Assembly (NCBI RefSeq): GCF_019711655.1
Contig: NZ_JAIGNU010000002.1
Span: forward strand, 62,001-126,000
DNA: 64,000 nucleotides
Direction: 5' to 3'
DNA from: Qipengyuania mesophila
Lineage (GTDB): Bacteria; Pseudomonadota; Alphaproteobacteria; Sphingomonadales; Sphingomonadaceae
Part shown: piece after piece, positions 17,111 through 26,113 of the stretch
How positions within the stretch are numbered: position 1 is the stretch's first letter
Layout: each line of letters opens with the position of its first letter
Notes under the pieces: model-generated
What the model was told of the DNA's origin: nothing
The model's input: the letters and a program-made list of their open reading frames with translations, nothing else
Database searches by the model: none
Position numbers and translations under genes: made by a program

Positions 17111-18523
17111 ATGGCGACCGAACTGGTCTCAACCGAACCCGCGACCGGCAAAGAGATCTGGCGCGGCAAGTCCGGCAATGTCGACGCGGCGATCGAACGC
17201 GCGCGCAAGGCGATGCGTGAATGGTCGCGCGAGCCGCTGGCCCGCCGGATCGAATTCATGCGCCGCTTCGCCAACACCGTGCGCAAGCATGCCGAGCCCT
17301 TCGCCGAACTGATCGCGCGCGAAACCGGCAAGCCGCTGTGGGAAGCGCGCACCGAGGTCGAGGCGGTCATCGGCAAGGTCGAGATCTCGATCACCGCCTA
17401 TGCCGAGCGGACCGGGATGAAGAAGCTCAACAGCGCGCTGCAGGGCACCGCCGCGGTACGCCACAAGCCGCATGGCGTGATGGCGGTGCTGGGCCCCTAT
17501 AATTTCCCCGCGCACCTGCCCAACGGCCATATCGTCCCGGCGCTGATCGCGGGCAATGTGGTGATCTTCAAGCCGAGCGAGAAGACGCCCGCAGTGGGCG
17601 AATTCCTCACCCGTTGTTTCCACGAGGCGAAGATTCCCGAAGGCGTGGTGCAGTGCATCCACGGTGGGGTCGAGACCGGCCAGGCGCTGGTCGAGCACTG
17701 GATGGTCGACGGCGTCCTTTTCACCGGCTCGGCACGCGCGGGCATCGCGATCAACCGCAAGCTCGCCGCCGATCCGGGCAAGATCGTCGCGCTGGAAATG
17801 GGCGGCAACAACCCCATCGTCGTGGTCGACACGCCGAAGGTCGAGGATGCGGCCGCAACGATCATCCAGTCGGCCTTCACCACCGCAGGTCAGCGCTGCA
17901 CCGCCGCGCGGCGACTGATCGTGGTCGATTCGATGTTCGACAAGATCGTCCCCGCGGTGAAGGCGCTCGCCGAACGGCTGATCGTCGACGAGCCCTTCGC
18001 CGATCCGCAACCCTTCATGGGCTGCGTGATCGACAACGGCACCGCCGACCTGTTGTCGGAAAGCTTCGTCGCGCTGATGAACCGCGGCGGCACGCCGATC
18101 ATGCACATGCGCCGCCCCGACGAGAAGCTGCCCTTCCTCTCGCCCGGCATCCTCGACGCGACCGACGTCCACGAACGGCCCGACATCGAGCTGTTCGGCC
18201 CGCTGCTGCAGGTGATCCGCGTGGCCAATTTCGAAGAGGCGATCTACGAAGCGAACAACACGCGCTACGGCCTTTCGGCCTCGCTGATCGGCGGCAAGCC
18301 GAGCGATTTCGACCGTTTCTGGGACGAGATCCGCGCCGGGATCGTCAACTGGAACCGCCCGACCAACGGCGCCTCCTCGGCCGCTCCCTTCGGCGGGATT
18401 GGCCTGTCGGGCAACCATCGCCCGGCGGCCTTCTATGCCGCGGATTACTGCGCCTATCCGGTTGCCAGCAATGAGATGGAACAGCCGCGCGCCAGCATCG
18501 GCGTCGGCGTCAAGGACGCCTGA
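17111..18523 (+). CDS. astD: Succinylglutamate-semialdehyde dehydrogenase-like ALDH
   Basis: 470 aa NAD(P)-dependent aldehyde dehydrogenase. Catalytic residues are seen: Glu229 in ALEMGGNNP and Cys263 in FTTAGQRCTAARRL; the Rossmann region includes VLGPYNFPAHLPNGHIVPALIAGNV and FTGSARAG. Overall sequence best resembles AstD, the fourth enzyme of arginine succinyltransferase catabolism. No other ast gene lies in the window, so assignment rests on sequence only and a different aldehyde substrate is possible. Placed 64 bp after selO. Confidence 0.82.
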   Translation: MATELVSTEPATGKEIWRGKSGNVDAAIERARKAMREWSREPLARRIEFMRRFANTVRKHAEPFAELIARETGKPLWEARTEVEAVIGKVEISITAYAERTGMKKLNSALQGTAAVRHKPHGVMAVLGPYNFPAHLPNGHIVPALIAGNVVIFKPSEKTPAVGEFLTRCFHEAKIPEGVVQCIHGGVETGQALVEHWMVDGVLFTGSARAGIAINRKLAADPGKIVALEMGGNNPIVVVDTPKVEDAAATIIQSAFTTAGQRCTAARRLIVVDSMFDKIVPAVKALAERLIVDEPFADPQPFMGCVIDNGTADLLSESFVALMNRGGTPIMHMRRPDEKLPFLSPGILDATDVHERPDIELFGPLLQVIRVANFEEAIYEANNTRYGLSASLIGGKPSDFDRFWDEIRAGIVNWNRPTNGASSAAPFGGIGLSGNHRPAAFYAADYCAYPVASNEMEQPRASIGVGVKDA

Positions 18524-18529
18524 GGCGGC

Positions 18530-19240
18530 TCAGTCGGTAGTGACGAGGTCGATCTCGGTCACACCCTGCTGCAGGCGCCGGCCGTACACCACATAGGCCG
18601 ACTTGCCCTTGGTCCCGCTGAGGATGTTGTCGCCTCCGCTGGTGACATGCTCGACGCTGTAGCCCGAAGTTTTGGCGCGAGTGTTGTAGAAGGCGAGCAC
18701 CTCGTCGAGCGCGACGGGGGTCAGGAAAGACACGACGCGCAGCGCGCATTGGCCCTCGTCGGTACCGGCGGCTTCCTGCGTGTTGCCGCGCGGATAGACC
18801 GGGAAGGCCGCAGGCAGCTTGGCCGCCCAGGCCGAGGTGTAATCGACCTTGTCGCCGCAATTCGCACCGCCCGGCGCGACCGCGGCCTTGGCCGCGGCAA
18901 CCATCGCCTTGCTCGGCGCGGCATCCTGGCCCAGCGCCTTGGCCGCGGGCGGTGCCACCAGCTTGCTGCGCCCGCCGACCAGTTCGGCGGCGCGGCTGCG
19001 CGCGGCCTCGATGGCGCGCGTCGACTTGTCGATGTTGGGGACCGCCGCATTGCCCGTGCCCGACAGCGCGGCATTCGCCTCGTTGCGGCCGGCAAGGTCC
19101 GGATCGGTCGCCAATTCGTCGTTGAGAGCCTGTTCGCTGGCCGGGTCCATTGCGTCGCCTGCTGCCTCGTCCTCGGTCTTGTCGCCACAGCTTGCGAGCA
19201 GGGCGACGGGGAGGAGTGAGACCAGCAGGCGACGTTTCAT
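18530..19240 (-). CDS. Uncharacterised lipoprotein
   Basis: 236 aa. Signal peptide MKRRLLVSLLPVALLASC with lipobox LASC (Cys18). The mature protein is low-complexity and acidic for about 60 residues (EDEAAGDAMDPASEQALNDELATDPDLAGRNEANAAL), followed by an alpha-rich part and a C-terminal mixed domain (DYTSAWAAKLPAAFPVYPRGNTQEAAGTDEG...) with two cysteines that may pair. I do not recognise the family. ATG 19240 marks the signal peptide; the longer open frame upstream is not used. Stop is 6 bp from the convergent astD stop. Confidence 0.75.
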   Translation of the reverse strand: MKRRLLVSLLPVALLASCGDKTEDEAAGDAMDPASEQALNDELATDPDLAGRNEANAALSGTGNAAVPNIDKSTRAIEAARSRAAELVGGRSKLVAPPAAKALGQDAAPSKAMVAAAKAAVAPGGANCGDKVDYTSAWAAKLPAAFPVYPRGNTQEAAGTDEGQCALRVVSFLTPVALDEVLAFYNTRAKTSGYSVEHVTSGGDNILSGTKGKSAYVVYGRRLQQGVTEIDLVTTD

Positions 19241-19417
19241 CTGTAGACCTTCAGCTTGGGAACACGGACCCCATAAGGCTGGACTCGCGGATGAATCCAG
19301 CGGGGCGGAGCGGCTGCACCATAGCGGGACAGCCCTTGCCGAAAAGACTAATGGGCGCCGCCCGCCCCCGCAAGCGAGGACGAACGACGCCCGCACGGTC
19401 CGCTGGGGACCGCGGTA

Positions 19418-19443
19418 TCCGGCCGTGGGTGGGCACGGCCGGA
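19418..19443 (-). terminator. GC-rich hairpin downstream of the glycine-zipper gene
   Basis: TCCGGCCGTG and CACGGCCGGA form a perfect 10-bp stem with a 6-nt loop, 15 bp past the 19458 stop on the minus strand. No T-run follows on that strand, so it is either a factor-dependent terminator or an mRNA 3' stabiliser. A second small repeat (CGGTCC..GGACCG at 19395-19410) follows. Nothing else is evident in 19241-19417. Confidence 0.45.
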
Positions 19444-19457
19444 TCTCGGTATTTCAG

Positions 19458-19931
19458 TTAGCCGCAGCGCGTGCTGGAACGGTCGATCGAACGGCCGAGG
19501 AGCGCGCCGGCGGCACCGCCGAGGATCGCGCCAAGCGTGCGGTCCCCGCCGCGCCCGGCGACTTCGTGACCGATCAGCGCGCCGACGCCGGCTCCGACCA
19601 GGAGACCCGTGGTGCCATTGTCGCGGCGACAGTAATAGCGCCCGTCATTGCCGCGCCAGATGCGCGTGTCGGCGCGAACCGGCTGACCGTAATAGCGGCC
19701 ATAGCCTTCGTAATAGGGCTGCGCGCGGTAGCTGCCGCGATAGCCGCGGTAGTCGCGCTCGCGGTGCTTGCGATACTTGCGGTGCTTGCCATGCTCGAAA
19801 CTCATGTCGCCGGTGACAGCGGCATGCGCGCCGAGGCCGGCGTGGGTCACGGGCGCGGCGCTCGCCGGCATGGCCAGTGCGAGGCCGGTCGCAGCGAGCG
19901 CCATCGAAGCGGTCTTGAAGGTCTTCGCCAT
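19458..19931 (-). CDS. Glycine zipper 2TM domain protein, exported
   Basis: 157 aa. A Sec signal peptide (MAKTFKTASMALAATGLALAMPASA, cleavage near 25/26) is followed by a His/Lys/Arg/Tyr-rich region (residues 47-85, HRKYRKHRERDYRGYRGSYR), then a glycine zipper: GLLVGAGVGALIGHEVAGRGG and GAILGGAAGALLG. Such proteins (Rick_17kDa/OsmB-like) sit in the envelope; their exact role is not known. A Cys pair (about 102 and 156) could form a disulfide. Own transcription unit; the 190-bp gap to RarD would hold its promoter. Confidence 0.85.
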   Translation of the reverse strand: MAKTFKTASMALAATGLALAMPASAAPVTHAGLGAHAAVTGDMSFEHGKHRKYRKHRERDYRGYRGSYRAQPYYEGYGRYYGQPVRADTRIWRGNDGRYYCRRDNGTTGLLVGAGVGALIGHEVAGRGGDRTLGAILGGAAGALLGRSIDRSSTRCG

Positions 19932-20122
19932 GGTCAGGGTCCTTTTCTTCGTCTTCTTCGTCGGTTTGCGGAGCTCACTCCGTCGATGTCGTTAAGCTTT
20001 ACACCCCCGAATCTGAACGGAATGCAACATCCCTGTCAGATTTGCGTTTTTCGATGACGCGAGCGTCCCGGGCGACGAATTGACACTTGCGGGCCCTGCC
20101 ATGCCCGCCTAGCGCGCCGGTG

Positions 20123-21025
20123 ATGAACGCGAGCGCCACACCGCAGCACGACCGCACCGGGCTCGCCGCAGCCTTCTGCGCCTATCTCATCTGGGGCTTC
20201 CTGCCGCTCTACCTGATCCTGGTGAAGAGCGTGCCGGCCTTCGAATTCGTCGGCTGGCGGATCATCTGGACGCTGCCGCTGTGCCTCATCATCGTTGCGG
20301 CGCGCAAGCAGGGCGGCGAGCTGCGCGAAGCGTTGCGCAATCCGCGCACCATGGGCTGGCTCGCCGTCAGCGCGACGCTGATCGCGGTCAACTGGGTGGT
20401 CTATGTCTGGGCGATCCAGGCGGGCGAGGTCTATGCCGCGAGCCTGGGCTATTACATCAACCCGCTGGTCAACGTGCTGCTCGGCACGATGCTACTCGGC
20501 GAGAAGCTCACCCGACCGCAATGGGCTGCGGTGGGGATCGCCGCGGTCGGCGTCTCGCTGCTGGCGGCGGGTGCATTGACGACGCTGTGGATCAGCCTGA
20601 CGCTGGCACTGAGCTTCGGCACATATGGCCTCATCCGGAAGCGTGTGGAGATCGGCTCGGTCCCCGGGCTGACGATCGAATCGACGCTGCTGCTGCTGCC
20701 GTCGGCGGGCGTGGTCTGGTATTTCGCGCAGACGCAGGGCTCATCCTTCACGGTCTCGACCGAGCTGAGCCTGGCGATCATGGCGGGCGGCGCGCTGACC
20801 GCCTTCCCGCTGCTGTGCTTCGCCATCGCCGCACGCAAGCTGCCCTATTCGACGCTCGGCTTCATCCAGTTCCTCGCGCCGAGCATCGTCTTCATCCTCG
20901 GGCTGACGGTCTTCGACAAGCCGCTCCATCCGGCCGAGATCGCCTGTTTCGCCTGCATCTGGCTGGCGGCAGCGATCTTCGTGTGGGACCTCGTCGCGCG
21001 GTCTAGGAAGCCAGCCACCAGCTGA
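20123..21025 (+). CDS. rarD: EamA-family transporter RarD
   Basis: 300 aa with ten predicted hydrophobic segments and two EamA repeats. The N-terminal [37 protein letters not shown] and [28 protein letters not shown] are RarD signatures. RarD proteins are inner-membrane drug/metabolite exporters of uncertain substrate (chloramphenicol sensitivity was the original phenotype). ATG 20123 is chosen over 20087 because it directly precedes the conserved opening. It overlaps the convergent pyrC end by 23 bp. Confidence 0.9.
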   Translation: MNASATPQHDRTGLAAAFCAYLIWGFLPLYLILVKSVPAFEFVGWRIIWTLPLCLIIVAARKQGGELREALRNPRTMGWLAVSATLIAVNWVVYVWAIQAGEVYAASLGYYINPLVNVLLGTMLLGEKLTRPQWAAVGIAAVGVSLLAAGALTTLWISLTLALSFGTYGLIRKRVEIGSVPGLTIESTLLLLPSAGVVWYFAQTQGSSFTVSTELSLAIMAGGALTAFPLLCFAIAARKLPYSTLGFIQFLAPSIVFILGLTVFDKPLHPAEIACFACIWLAAAIFVWDLVARSRKPATS

Positions 21026-22040
21026 GCGTCTCGCCCGCATGGAAAGGCACGATCGGCGCCTCGCCGCCATCGAGCTCGGCGGGCACGTCCACCGGCGCCT
21101 TCTCGAGCGTGATCCGCTCCTCATTGGGCGGCAGGCGATAGAAGGCCGGGCCGTTGAGGCTGGCAAAGGCTTCGAAATGCTCGAGCGCCCCTTCTTCCTC
21201 GAAGACCTGGAGGTAGCTTTCCAGTGCGAAGGGCGCGTTGAAGATGCCCGCGCAGCCGCAATCGCTTTCCTTGGCGTGGCGATGGTGCGGTGCGCTGTCG
21301 GTGCCGAGGAAATACTTCGGCGAACCGCTGGTCGCCGCGCCGCGCAGTGCGAGCCGGTGCTGCTCGCGCTTGGCCACCGGAAGGCAGTACATATGCGGGC
21401 GGATGCCGCCGACGAGGATGTCGTTGCGGTTGATGTGGAGGTGCTGCGGCGTGATCGTCGCGGCGACATTCGGTCCCGCGCTCTCGACGAAGCCGACCGC
21501 CTGCATGGTCGTGATGTGCTCGAAGATGACGCGCAGGGTCGGCAGGCGATCGACCAGCGGCTGGAGCACGCGGTCGATGAACACCGCTTCGCGGTCGAAG
21601 ATGTCGATGTCGGGCGTGGTCACCTCTCCATGGACGCACAGCGGCATCCCGATCTCGGCCATGCGCTCGAGCACGCCCATGATATTGGCGATATCGGTCA
21701 CACCCTGCGCCGAATTGGTGGTGGCCCCGGCAGGATAGAGCTTGGCCGCGGTCAGCACGCCGTCGGCATGGCCCGCCGCCAGATCGTCGGCATCGCTCTC
21801 GTCGGTGAGGTAGGCGGTCATCAACGGGGTGAAGTCGAGCCCCTCGGGCACGGCGTCGAGGATCCGTTCGCGATAGGCATTGGCGAGTGCGCTGGTGGTC
21901 ACCGGCGGGGCGAGATTGGGCATCACGATCGCACGGGCGAACTGGCGCGCGGTATGCGGCACCACGGCGCGCATGGTCTCGCCATCGCGGAAGTGCAGGT
22001 GCCAGTCGTCGGGGCGGCGGATTGTCAGCGATTCGACCAT
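21003..22040 (-). CDS. pyrC: Dihydroorotase PyrC
   Basis: 345 aa, the usual class II dihydroorotase length. Zinc ligands His14 and His16 ([10 protein letters not shown]), the carboxylated Lys100 (TAAKLYPAG), [13 protein letters not shown] and the substrate loop ([10 protein letters not shown]) are intact. It closes carbamoyl aspartate to dihydroorotate in pyrimidine synthesis. The start is ATG 22040; a GTG at 22076 extends the frame but would overlap the divergent ygfZ promoter. pyrE lies 17 kb away, so the pathway is dispersed. Confidence 0.95.
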   Translation of the reverse strand: MVESLTIRRPDDWHLHFRDGETMRAVVPHTARQFARAIVMPNLAPPVTTSALANAYRERILDAVPEGLDFTPLMTAYLTDESDADDLAAGHADGVLTAAKLYPAGATTNSAQGVTDIANIMGVLERMAEIGMPLCVHGEVTTPDIDIFDREAVFIDRVLQPLVDRLPTLRVIFEHITTMQAVGFVESAGPNVAATITPQHLHINRNDILVGGIRPHMYCLPVAKREQHRLALRGAATSGSPKYFLGTDSAPHHRHAKESDCGCAGIFNAPFALESYLQVFEEEGALEHFEAFASLNGPAFYRLPPNEERITLEKAPVDVPAELDGGEAPIVPFHAGETLSWWLAS

Positions 22041-22078
22041 GCGGTTGCCTATGGCGGCAGGCGGCCTATCTGTCACCC

Positions 22079-22822
22079 ATGACCGCCACCCGCCTGACCA
22101 GCCGCGCCGTGATCCGCCTTTCCCCCACCGACGAGTGCGAAGACGTGATCGCTTTCCTCCAGGGGCTCGTGACCAACGACGTTATCGGTACGCTGCCCGC
22201 CTATGCTGGGCTGCTGACGCCGCAGGGCAAGACGCTGTTCGACTTCATCGTCTGGCCGGGCAAGCCGGGCGAACTCCTGCTCGATTGCGAGGCCGAGGTG
22301 GCGGAGGAGCTGGTCAAGCGGTTGTCGCTCTATCGCCTGCGCCGCAAGATCGCCATCGCGGTCGATCCCGCAGTTGCGGTCCACTGGCGGCCCGAAATGG
22401 GTGACGGCGCCGCCGCGGACCCCCGGCTGGGTTCGCTGGGCCAGCGCTGGCTTGCACCCGCGGCCGATGGCGAAGAAGCAGCCGACGAGGCCTGGCAAGC
22501 GCACCGGCTCTCGCTCGGCGTGCCTGAAGGCCGCGCCGAGCTCGGCGACATACTGTGGCTCGAGACCAATGCGGTCGAGCTCCACGGCGTCAGCTTTTCC
22601 AAGGGCTGCTACATCGGCCAGGAAAACACCGCGCGGATGAACTGGCGCAGCAAGGTCAACCGCCGGTTGCTGGTGGTGCCGCTCGGCGAGTCGGAGGAAA
22701 AGCGGCGCAAGGCGGCATATCCCGCGCTCGGCCTCGCAGTCGACCACCTGCGCGTAGAGAACATCGATCCGGAGCGCGCGCCCGCCTGGCTGCGCGCCAC
22801 GCTCAGCCCTTCGGAAGCCTGA
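22079..22822 (+). CDS. ygfZ: Folate-binding YgfZ-family protein
   Basis: 247 aa GcvT-like protein. The diagnostic K-G-C-Y-I-G-Q-E motif is at residues 175-182, with LQGLVTNDV near 28-35 and [18 protein letters not shown] for the tetrahydrofolate-binding half. YgfZ proteins support assembly or repair of certain Fe-S enzymes (for example MiaB). Somewhat shorter than E. coli YgfZ. Start ATG 22079 is 38 bp from the divergent pyrC start. Its end overlaps the convergent TetR gene by 20 bp. Confidence 0.9.
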   Translation: MTATRLTSRAVIRLSPTDECEDVIAFLQGLVTNDVIGTLPAYAGLLTPQGKTLFDFIVWPGKPGELLLDCEAEVAEELVKRLSLYRLRRKIAIAVDPAVAVHWRPEMGDGAAADPRLGSLGQRWLAPAADGEEAADEAWQAHRLSLGVPEGRAELGDILWLETNAVELHGVSFSKGCYIGQENTARMNWRSKVNRRLLVVPLGESEEKRRKAAYPALGLAVDHLRVENIDPERAPAWLRATLSPSEA

Positions 22823-23402
22823 CCTCGATCGAGCGCGTCAGCATGCGCTCGGCCCGGTCGCGCGCGGCGGTTTCGGGCAGGCCGAGCGAGCGCGACAGCG
22901 CACCGCCGATCAGCGCATCGCCCATCGCCATCAGCACCAGCGCCAGCGTTTCCTCGTGCACCTGCGCGGGCGTGGCGCCATGCGCCGCCTCTTCGGGCGC
23001 GATCTCGTCGACAAGCTGGTGGATGGTCTCGACGATCGGCGTCAGCGCATCCTCGTTGCCGGTCAGGATCATCCAGCTGGCAAGCGCGCCGGCGCCCTCC
23101 TTGTCGAAGGCGTCGAAGGCGAGGTCGACCACCTCGCGCGGCGATCCCAGCCCCGCCCTGCTCGCGCGCACGGCATCGATGATCGTGTCGCAGACGGTCT
23201 TGGCGAGATGGCCGGCGAGCTCCTTCTGCAGCCCGGCGGCCGAGCCGAAGTGATGCAGCAGATTGGCGTGGGTGCGCCCGATACGCCCCGCCACCGCCTT
23301 CAGCGTGACCGATTGCGGGCCGGTTTCGATCAGCAGCGCGCGCGCCGCTTCGAGCGCTGCGAGCCGCGATTCTTCGGGAGAAAGTCGTTTTCGTGTCGCC
23401 AT
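22803..23402 (-). CDS. TetR-family transcriptional regulator of the adjacent di-iron protein gene
   Basis: 199 aa. The N-terminal HTH (AARALLIETGPQSVTLKAVAGRIGRTHANLLHHFGSAAGL) is typical TetR; the ligand domain follows (residues 70-195). It is divergent from the PF10118-type gene, and a 21-bp palindrome lies in that gene's promoter, so it probably represses its neighbour and possibly itself. Ligand unknown. Confidence 0.9.
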   Translation of the reverse strand: MATRKRLSPEESRLAALEAARALLIETGPQSVTLKAVAGRIGRTHANLLHHFGSAAGLQKELAGHLAKTVCDTIIDAVRASRAGLGSPREVVDLAFDAFDKEGAGALASWMILTGNEDALTPIVETIHQLVDEIAPEEAAHGATPAQVHEETLALVLMAMGDALIGGALSRSLGLPETAARDRAERMLTRSIEVRLPKG

Positions 23403-23456
23403 TGGCCTCCGGGTTAACTCATCTCCGGCAGGGTGGGAAGCCGTCTCGAAAGCTTA

Positions 23457-23487
23457 TTGACATTTATGTAAGTAAGCACTACTTACA
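23457..23487 (+). promoter_or_regulatory. Promoter with overlapping TetR-type operator
   Basis: A perfect -35 TTGACA (23457-23462) and -10 TACTTA (23480-23485) are 17 bp apart. The palindrome TGTAAGTA-N5-TACTTACA (23467-23487) fills the spacer and covers the -10, so a bound repressor would exclude RNA polymerase. The region is markedly AT-rich compared with its surroundings. Confidence 0.85.
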
Positions 23488-23515
23488 CTCCTGTCAGTCA
23501 ATTCCCGGAGTACCG

Positions 23516-24394
23516 ATGCACGCCCCCGTCACGATCGATACCGACACGCGCCGGTCGGCACCGACCCCCGCCGACCTCACCATCACCGTGCGCGACGAGC
23601 GCTTCAACCGCGCCAGCAGCCCGCGCCGCTGGTGGGCGGGCGAGCCCTTCGGCACCGCCTGGCACAACGCGCTCTCGGCCACCTTTCCGCGCGGCGAAGC
23701 CTTCTTCATCGAGGCGGTCAAGGCGCATCGCGAAGGAGCCGACCCCAAGCTCGAGGCCGAGATCCGCGCCTTCGTGAAGCAGGAAATCAACCACACGCGC
23801 GAACATATCGCCTTCAACCGTCTCGCCGAAGATGCAGGCTACGACATCAAGGCGATCGACAAGCGCGTGGCCGAACTGCTCGCGCTGACCAAGGATCGCC
23901 CGGCCATCGCCAATCTCGCAGTCACCATGGCGCTCGAGCACTATACCGCCATGATGGCCGCCGAGTTCCTCGCGAATCCGAAGCATTTCGCAAATGCCGA
24001 CAAGGAAGTGCGCGACATGTGGCGCTGGCACGCCGCCGAGGAGATCGAGCACAAGGGCGTCGCCTTCGACACCTGGAACCACGCGACCAGGGACTGGACC
24101 GGCTGGCGCCGCTGGAAGGTCCGCAGCCTCGTCATGCTCACCGTCACCGCGCGCTTCTTCAAGAACCGCTGGATCGATTCGCTCAACCTGCTCGAGCAGG
24201 ACGGTATCACCGGCTGGAAGGCCAAGTGGGGCCTGTTCAAATACCTCACCGTCAGCCCGGGCGTGGTGCGGCGGATCTTCCCGGCGTGGCTGGCCTATTT
24301 CAAGCCCGGCTTCCACCCGTGGGACCACGACGACCGCGAGCTCATCAAGCTCTACGAGGGCGACTTCCAGGACGCTCTCATGCCGGCCGAATAA
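23516..24394 (+). CDS. PF10118-type metal-dependent hydrolase (ferritin-like di-iron protein)
   Basis: 292 aa. Conserved metal-ligand motifs appear in order: EINHTREHIAFN (near 84-95), LEHYTAMMAAEF and WHAAEEIEHKGVAFD, an E/H pattern like ferritin-fold di-iron proteins of the PF10118 family. Family members are annotated metal-dependent hydrolases, but their reaction is not established. The N-terminus up to about residue 20 is polar. ATG 23516 follows CCGGAG. Controlled by the divergent TetR through the promoter-operator at 23457-23487, suggesting induction by a hydrophobic compound. Confidence 0.82.
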   Translation: MHAPVTIDTDTRRSAPTPADLTITVRDERFNRASSPRRWWAGEPFGTAWHNALSATFPRGEAFFIEAVKAHREGADPKLEAEIRAFVKQEINHTREHIAFNRLAEDAGYDIKAIDKRVAELLALTKDRPAIANLAVTMALEHYTAMMAAEFLANPKHFANADKEVRDMWRWHAAEEIEHKGVAFDTWNHATRDWTGWRRWKVRSLVMLTVTARFFKNRWIDSLNLLEQDGITGWKAKWGLFKYLTVSPGVVRRIFPAWLAYFKPGFHPWDHDDRELIKLYEGDFQDALMPAE

Positions 24395-24411
24395 GCCGCT
24401 TCAAGAAAAGC

Positions 24412-24447
24412 AAAGGGCCCCGCAAGCACATCGCTCGCGGGGCCTTT
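24412..24447. terminator. Bidirectional rho-independent terminator
   Basis: AAAGGGCCCCGC (24412-24423) pairs with GCGGGGCCTTT (24437-24447) with one bulge and a 13-nt loop. A-rich on the left and T-rich on the right, it can stop the di-iron gene from the left and the convergent GNAT gene from the right (minus strand reads TTTGCTTTTC after the stem). Confidence 0.85.
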
Positions 24448-24455
24448 CGTTTGGC

Positions 24456-24995
24456 TCAGGCCGCCATCGGCGGGACGAGCGTCTCATCGCCGAGATCGAG
24501 CCGGTAGAGGGCGCAGTCGACCGCCTCGCCGCGCCCGCAGCTGTGCCGCCTGGCAACCTTGCCCGTGGGACGGAAGCTGAGCTTGCGCAGGACGCGACCC
24601 GAGGCGGGATTGTCGAGGAAGTGGCCGGCTTCGAGCTTGCCGTACCCGAGCAGCCTGGCGACCTCGATCACCCCCCTGCCCGCCTCGGTGGCGAAGCCCT
24701 GGCCCCAATAGGGCCGCGCGATCCAGTAGCCGAGCTCGACGCCCGTCTCGGTTTTGCCCAGCCCGATCGAGCCGATGATGCGCGAGCCGTCCTCGCCGGG
24801 CAGCGTCATGAGGAAGTTGGGGACGCGCTGGTCCTGGCCGCGGGCGACGAATTCACGCGCATGTTCGGGGAGATAGGGCCACGGCGCGCGCGCGAGATTG
24901 CGCACGACGGTTTCGTCGGCGATTCCGCGCAGCAGCGCATCGGCATCTTCGGGCCAGGCAGGCCGCAGCAGCAGCCTTTCGGTGACATGGAACAT
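24456..24995 (-). CDS. GNAT family N-acetyltransferase (RimJ/RimL-like)
   Basis: 179 aa. FHVTERLLLRPAWPEDADALLRGIAD opens the RimJ/RimL-type GNAT fold, and GYWIARPYWGQGFATEAGRGVIEVA contains the acetyl-CoA pyrophosphate-binding R/Q-x-x-G-x-G/A loop (YWGQGFA). It would acetylate an amine, possibly a protein N-terminus or a small molecule; substrate unknown. ATG 24995 is preceded by GGGGAG. Monocistronic, ending at the shared terminator. Confidence 0.88.
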   Translation of the reverse strand: MFHVTERLLLRPAWPEDADALLRGIADETVVRNLARAPWPYLPEHAREFVARGQDQRVPNFLMTLPGEDGSRIIGSIGLGKTETGVELGYWIARPYWGQGFATEAGRGVIEVARLLGYGKLEAGHFLDNPASGRVLRKLSFRPTGKVARRHSCGRGEAVDCALYRLDLGDETLVPPMAA

Positions 24996-25104
24996 CGGTA
25001 ATCTCCCCTTCGATCCACGCTCCGGGCTCCTAGGCCGGACGCGTGACAATTGCGTGATGGCGAAAGAAAATTTCGCGGCGAATTGTGAAGAGAGAGAAAC
25101 GACG

Positions 25105-25135
25105 AGAGGGAGACGGGGTGGTCCCATCTCCCTCT
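25105..25135 (-). terminator. Terminator of the rplU-rpmA operon
   Basis: AGAGGGAGA (25105-25113) pairs with TCTCCCTCT (25127-25135), a 9-bp stem. On the minus strand the stem lies about 70 nt after the rpmA stop and is followed by TCGTCGTTTCTCTC, moderately T-rich. Orientation and place fit the ribosomal protein operon. Confidence 0.6.
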
Positions 25136-25203
25136 TCGGTTGCCGGATCATGGACCCGGCTGGGACCGTCCCGTTTGGACGATCCCGTTATCGGAGCGTC
25201 CGG

Positions 25204-25473
25204 TTATTCGGCGGCTTCGGCCATCATGTCGACCGAGACGAACTTGCGGTCGAGCTTGCCCTTGTGGAAGCGCACAACACCGTCGGTAAGGGCGAACAGC
25301 GTGTGGTCCTTGCCCATGCCGACATTGGCGCCCGCGTAGAACTTGGTGCCACGCTGGCGCACGATAATGTTGCCGGCGACGACGTTTTCGCTGCCGAACT
25401 TCTTCACGCCAAGGCGACGACCAGCCGAGTCACGACCGTTACGCGACGAACCGCCTGCTTTCTTATGTGCCAT
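25204..25473 (-). CDS. rpmA: 50S ribosomal protein L27
   Basis: 89 aa, normal length. Starts [22 protein letters not shown], the universally conserved N-terminus that reaches the peptidyl-transferase centre, followed by [20 protein letters not shown] and [14 protein letters not shown]. No Firmicutes-type N-terminal extension. Second gene of the rplU-rpmA operon (12 bp after rplU). Confidence 0.98.
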   Translation of the reverse strand: MAHKKAGGSSRNGRDSAGRRLGVKKFGSENVVAGNIIVRQRGTKFYAGANVGMGKDHTLFALTDGVVRFHKGKLDRKFVSVDMMAEAAE

Positions 25474-25485
25474 CGTCCGCGCTCC

Positions 25486-25911
25486 TTACTTCTTGGCTTC
25501 GGTCTTCTTGGCAGCAGCCTTCTTCGGCGCAGCCTTCTTGGCGGGAGCCTTCTTCTCCGCGGCTTCTGCCTTCGGAGCGGCTTCCTTCTTCGGCGCAGCC
25601 TTCTTGGCCGAACCGGTGCCGACATCGGTGATGCGCAGCAGGGTCATCTGCTGGCGATGACCGTTCTTGCGGCGATAGTTGTGGCGGCGACGCTTCTTGA
25701 AAACGATCACCTTTTCGCTCTTCGCCTGCGCGATGATCTCGGCCGAAACGGTCACCTTGCCGGCGTCCGAAAGCGAATCGCCTTCGCCTGCAAGCAGGAC
25801 GTCGCCCAGCGTGATGGTGTCGCCGGCTTCGCCTGCCAGCTTCTCGACCGCGATCTTGTCTCCGGCGGCAACCCGGTATTGCTTGCCGCCCGTGCGCACT
25901 ACTGCGAACAT
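25486..25911 (-). CDS. rplU: 50S ribosomal protein L21 with Ala/Lys-rich tail
   Basis: 141 aa. The L21 core [25 protein letters not shown] through [24 protein letters not shown] ends near residue 100; core L21 is about 103 aa. A tail of roughly 40 residues built from AAPKK/EAKK-like units follows, lysine- and alanine-rich and probably disordered, a common alphaproteobacterial addition that may bind rRNA. ATG 25911 gives the family start; frame extension upstream is ignored. First gene of rplU-rpmA; its promoter and leader lie within 25912-26113. Confidence 0.97.
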   Translation of the reverse strand: MFAVVRTGGKQYRVAAGDKIAVEKLAGEAGDTITLGDVLLAGEGDSLSDAGKVTVSAEIIAQAKSEKVIVFKKRRRHNYRRKNGHRQQMTLLRITDVGTGSAKKAAPKKEAAPKAEAAEKKAPAKKAAPKKAAAKKTEAKK

Positions 25912-26113
25912 GGTGGTTATCTCTCGTTCAAATTGCTGTGCCCTCACCCACAAGACGAATTCTTGCAAATGCACGGCGCGCCCGTCAGGCCGCCAGTGGC
26001 AGCCCCGGAAAGAAGCGTGCCGTTAGGCGAAAGGAGGGGCCAAGTCAACGCTTGCCGCGAGGAAATTTGCATCCTCGCTGGCGCCCGGCGATGCGCGTGA
26101 TATGGAGAAGGCG

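Noticed and set aside
25486-25620. Ala/Lys repeats in rplU looking like a minisatellite
   Set aside because: In frame and matching the known disordered L21 tail type in alphaproteobacteria.
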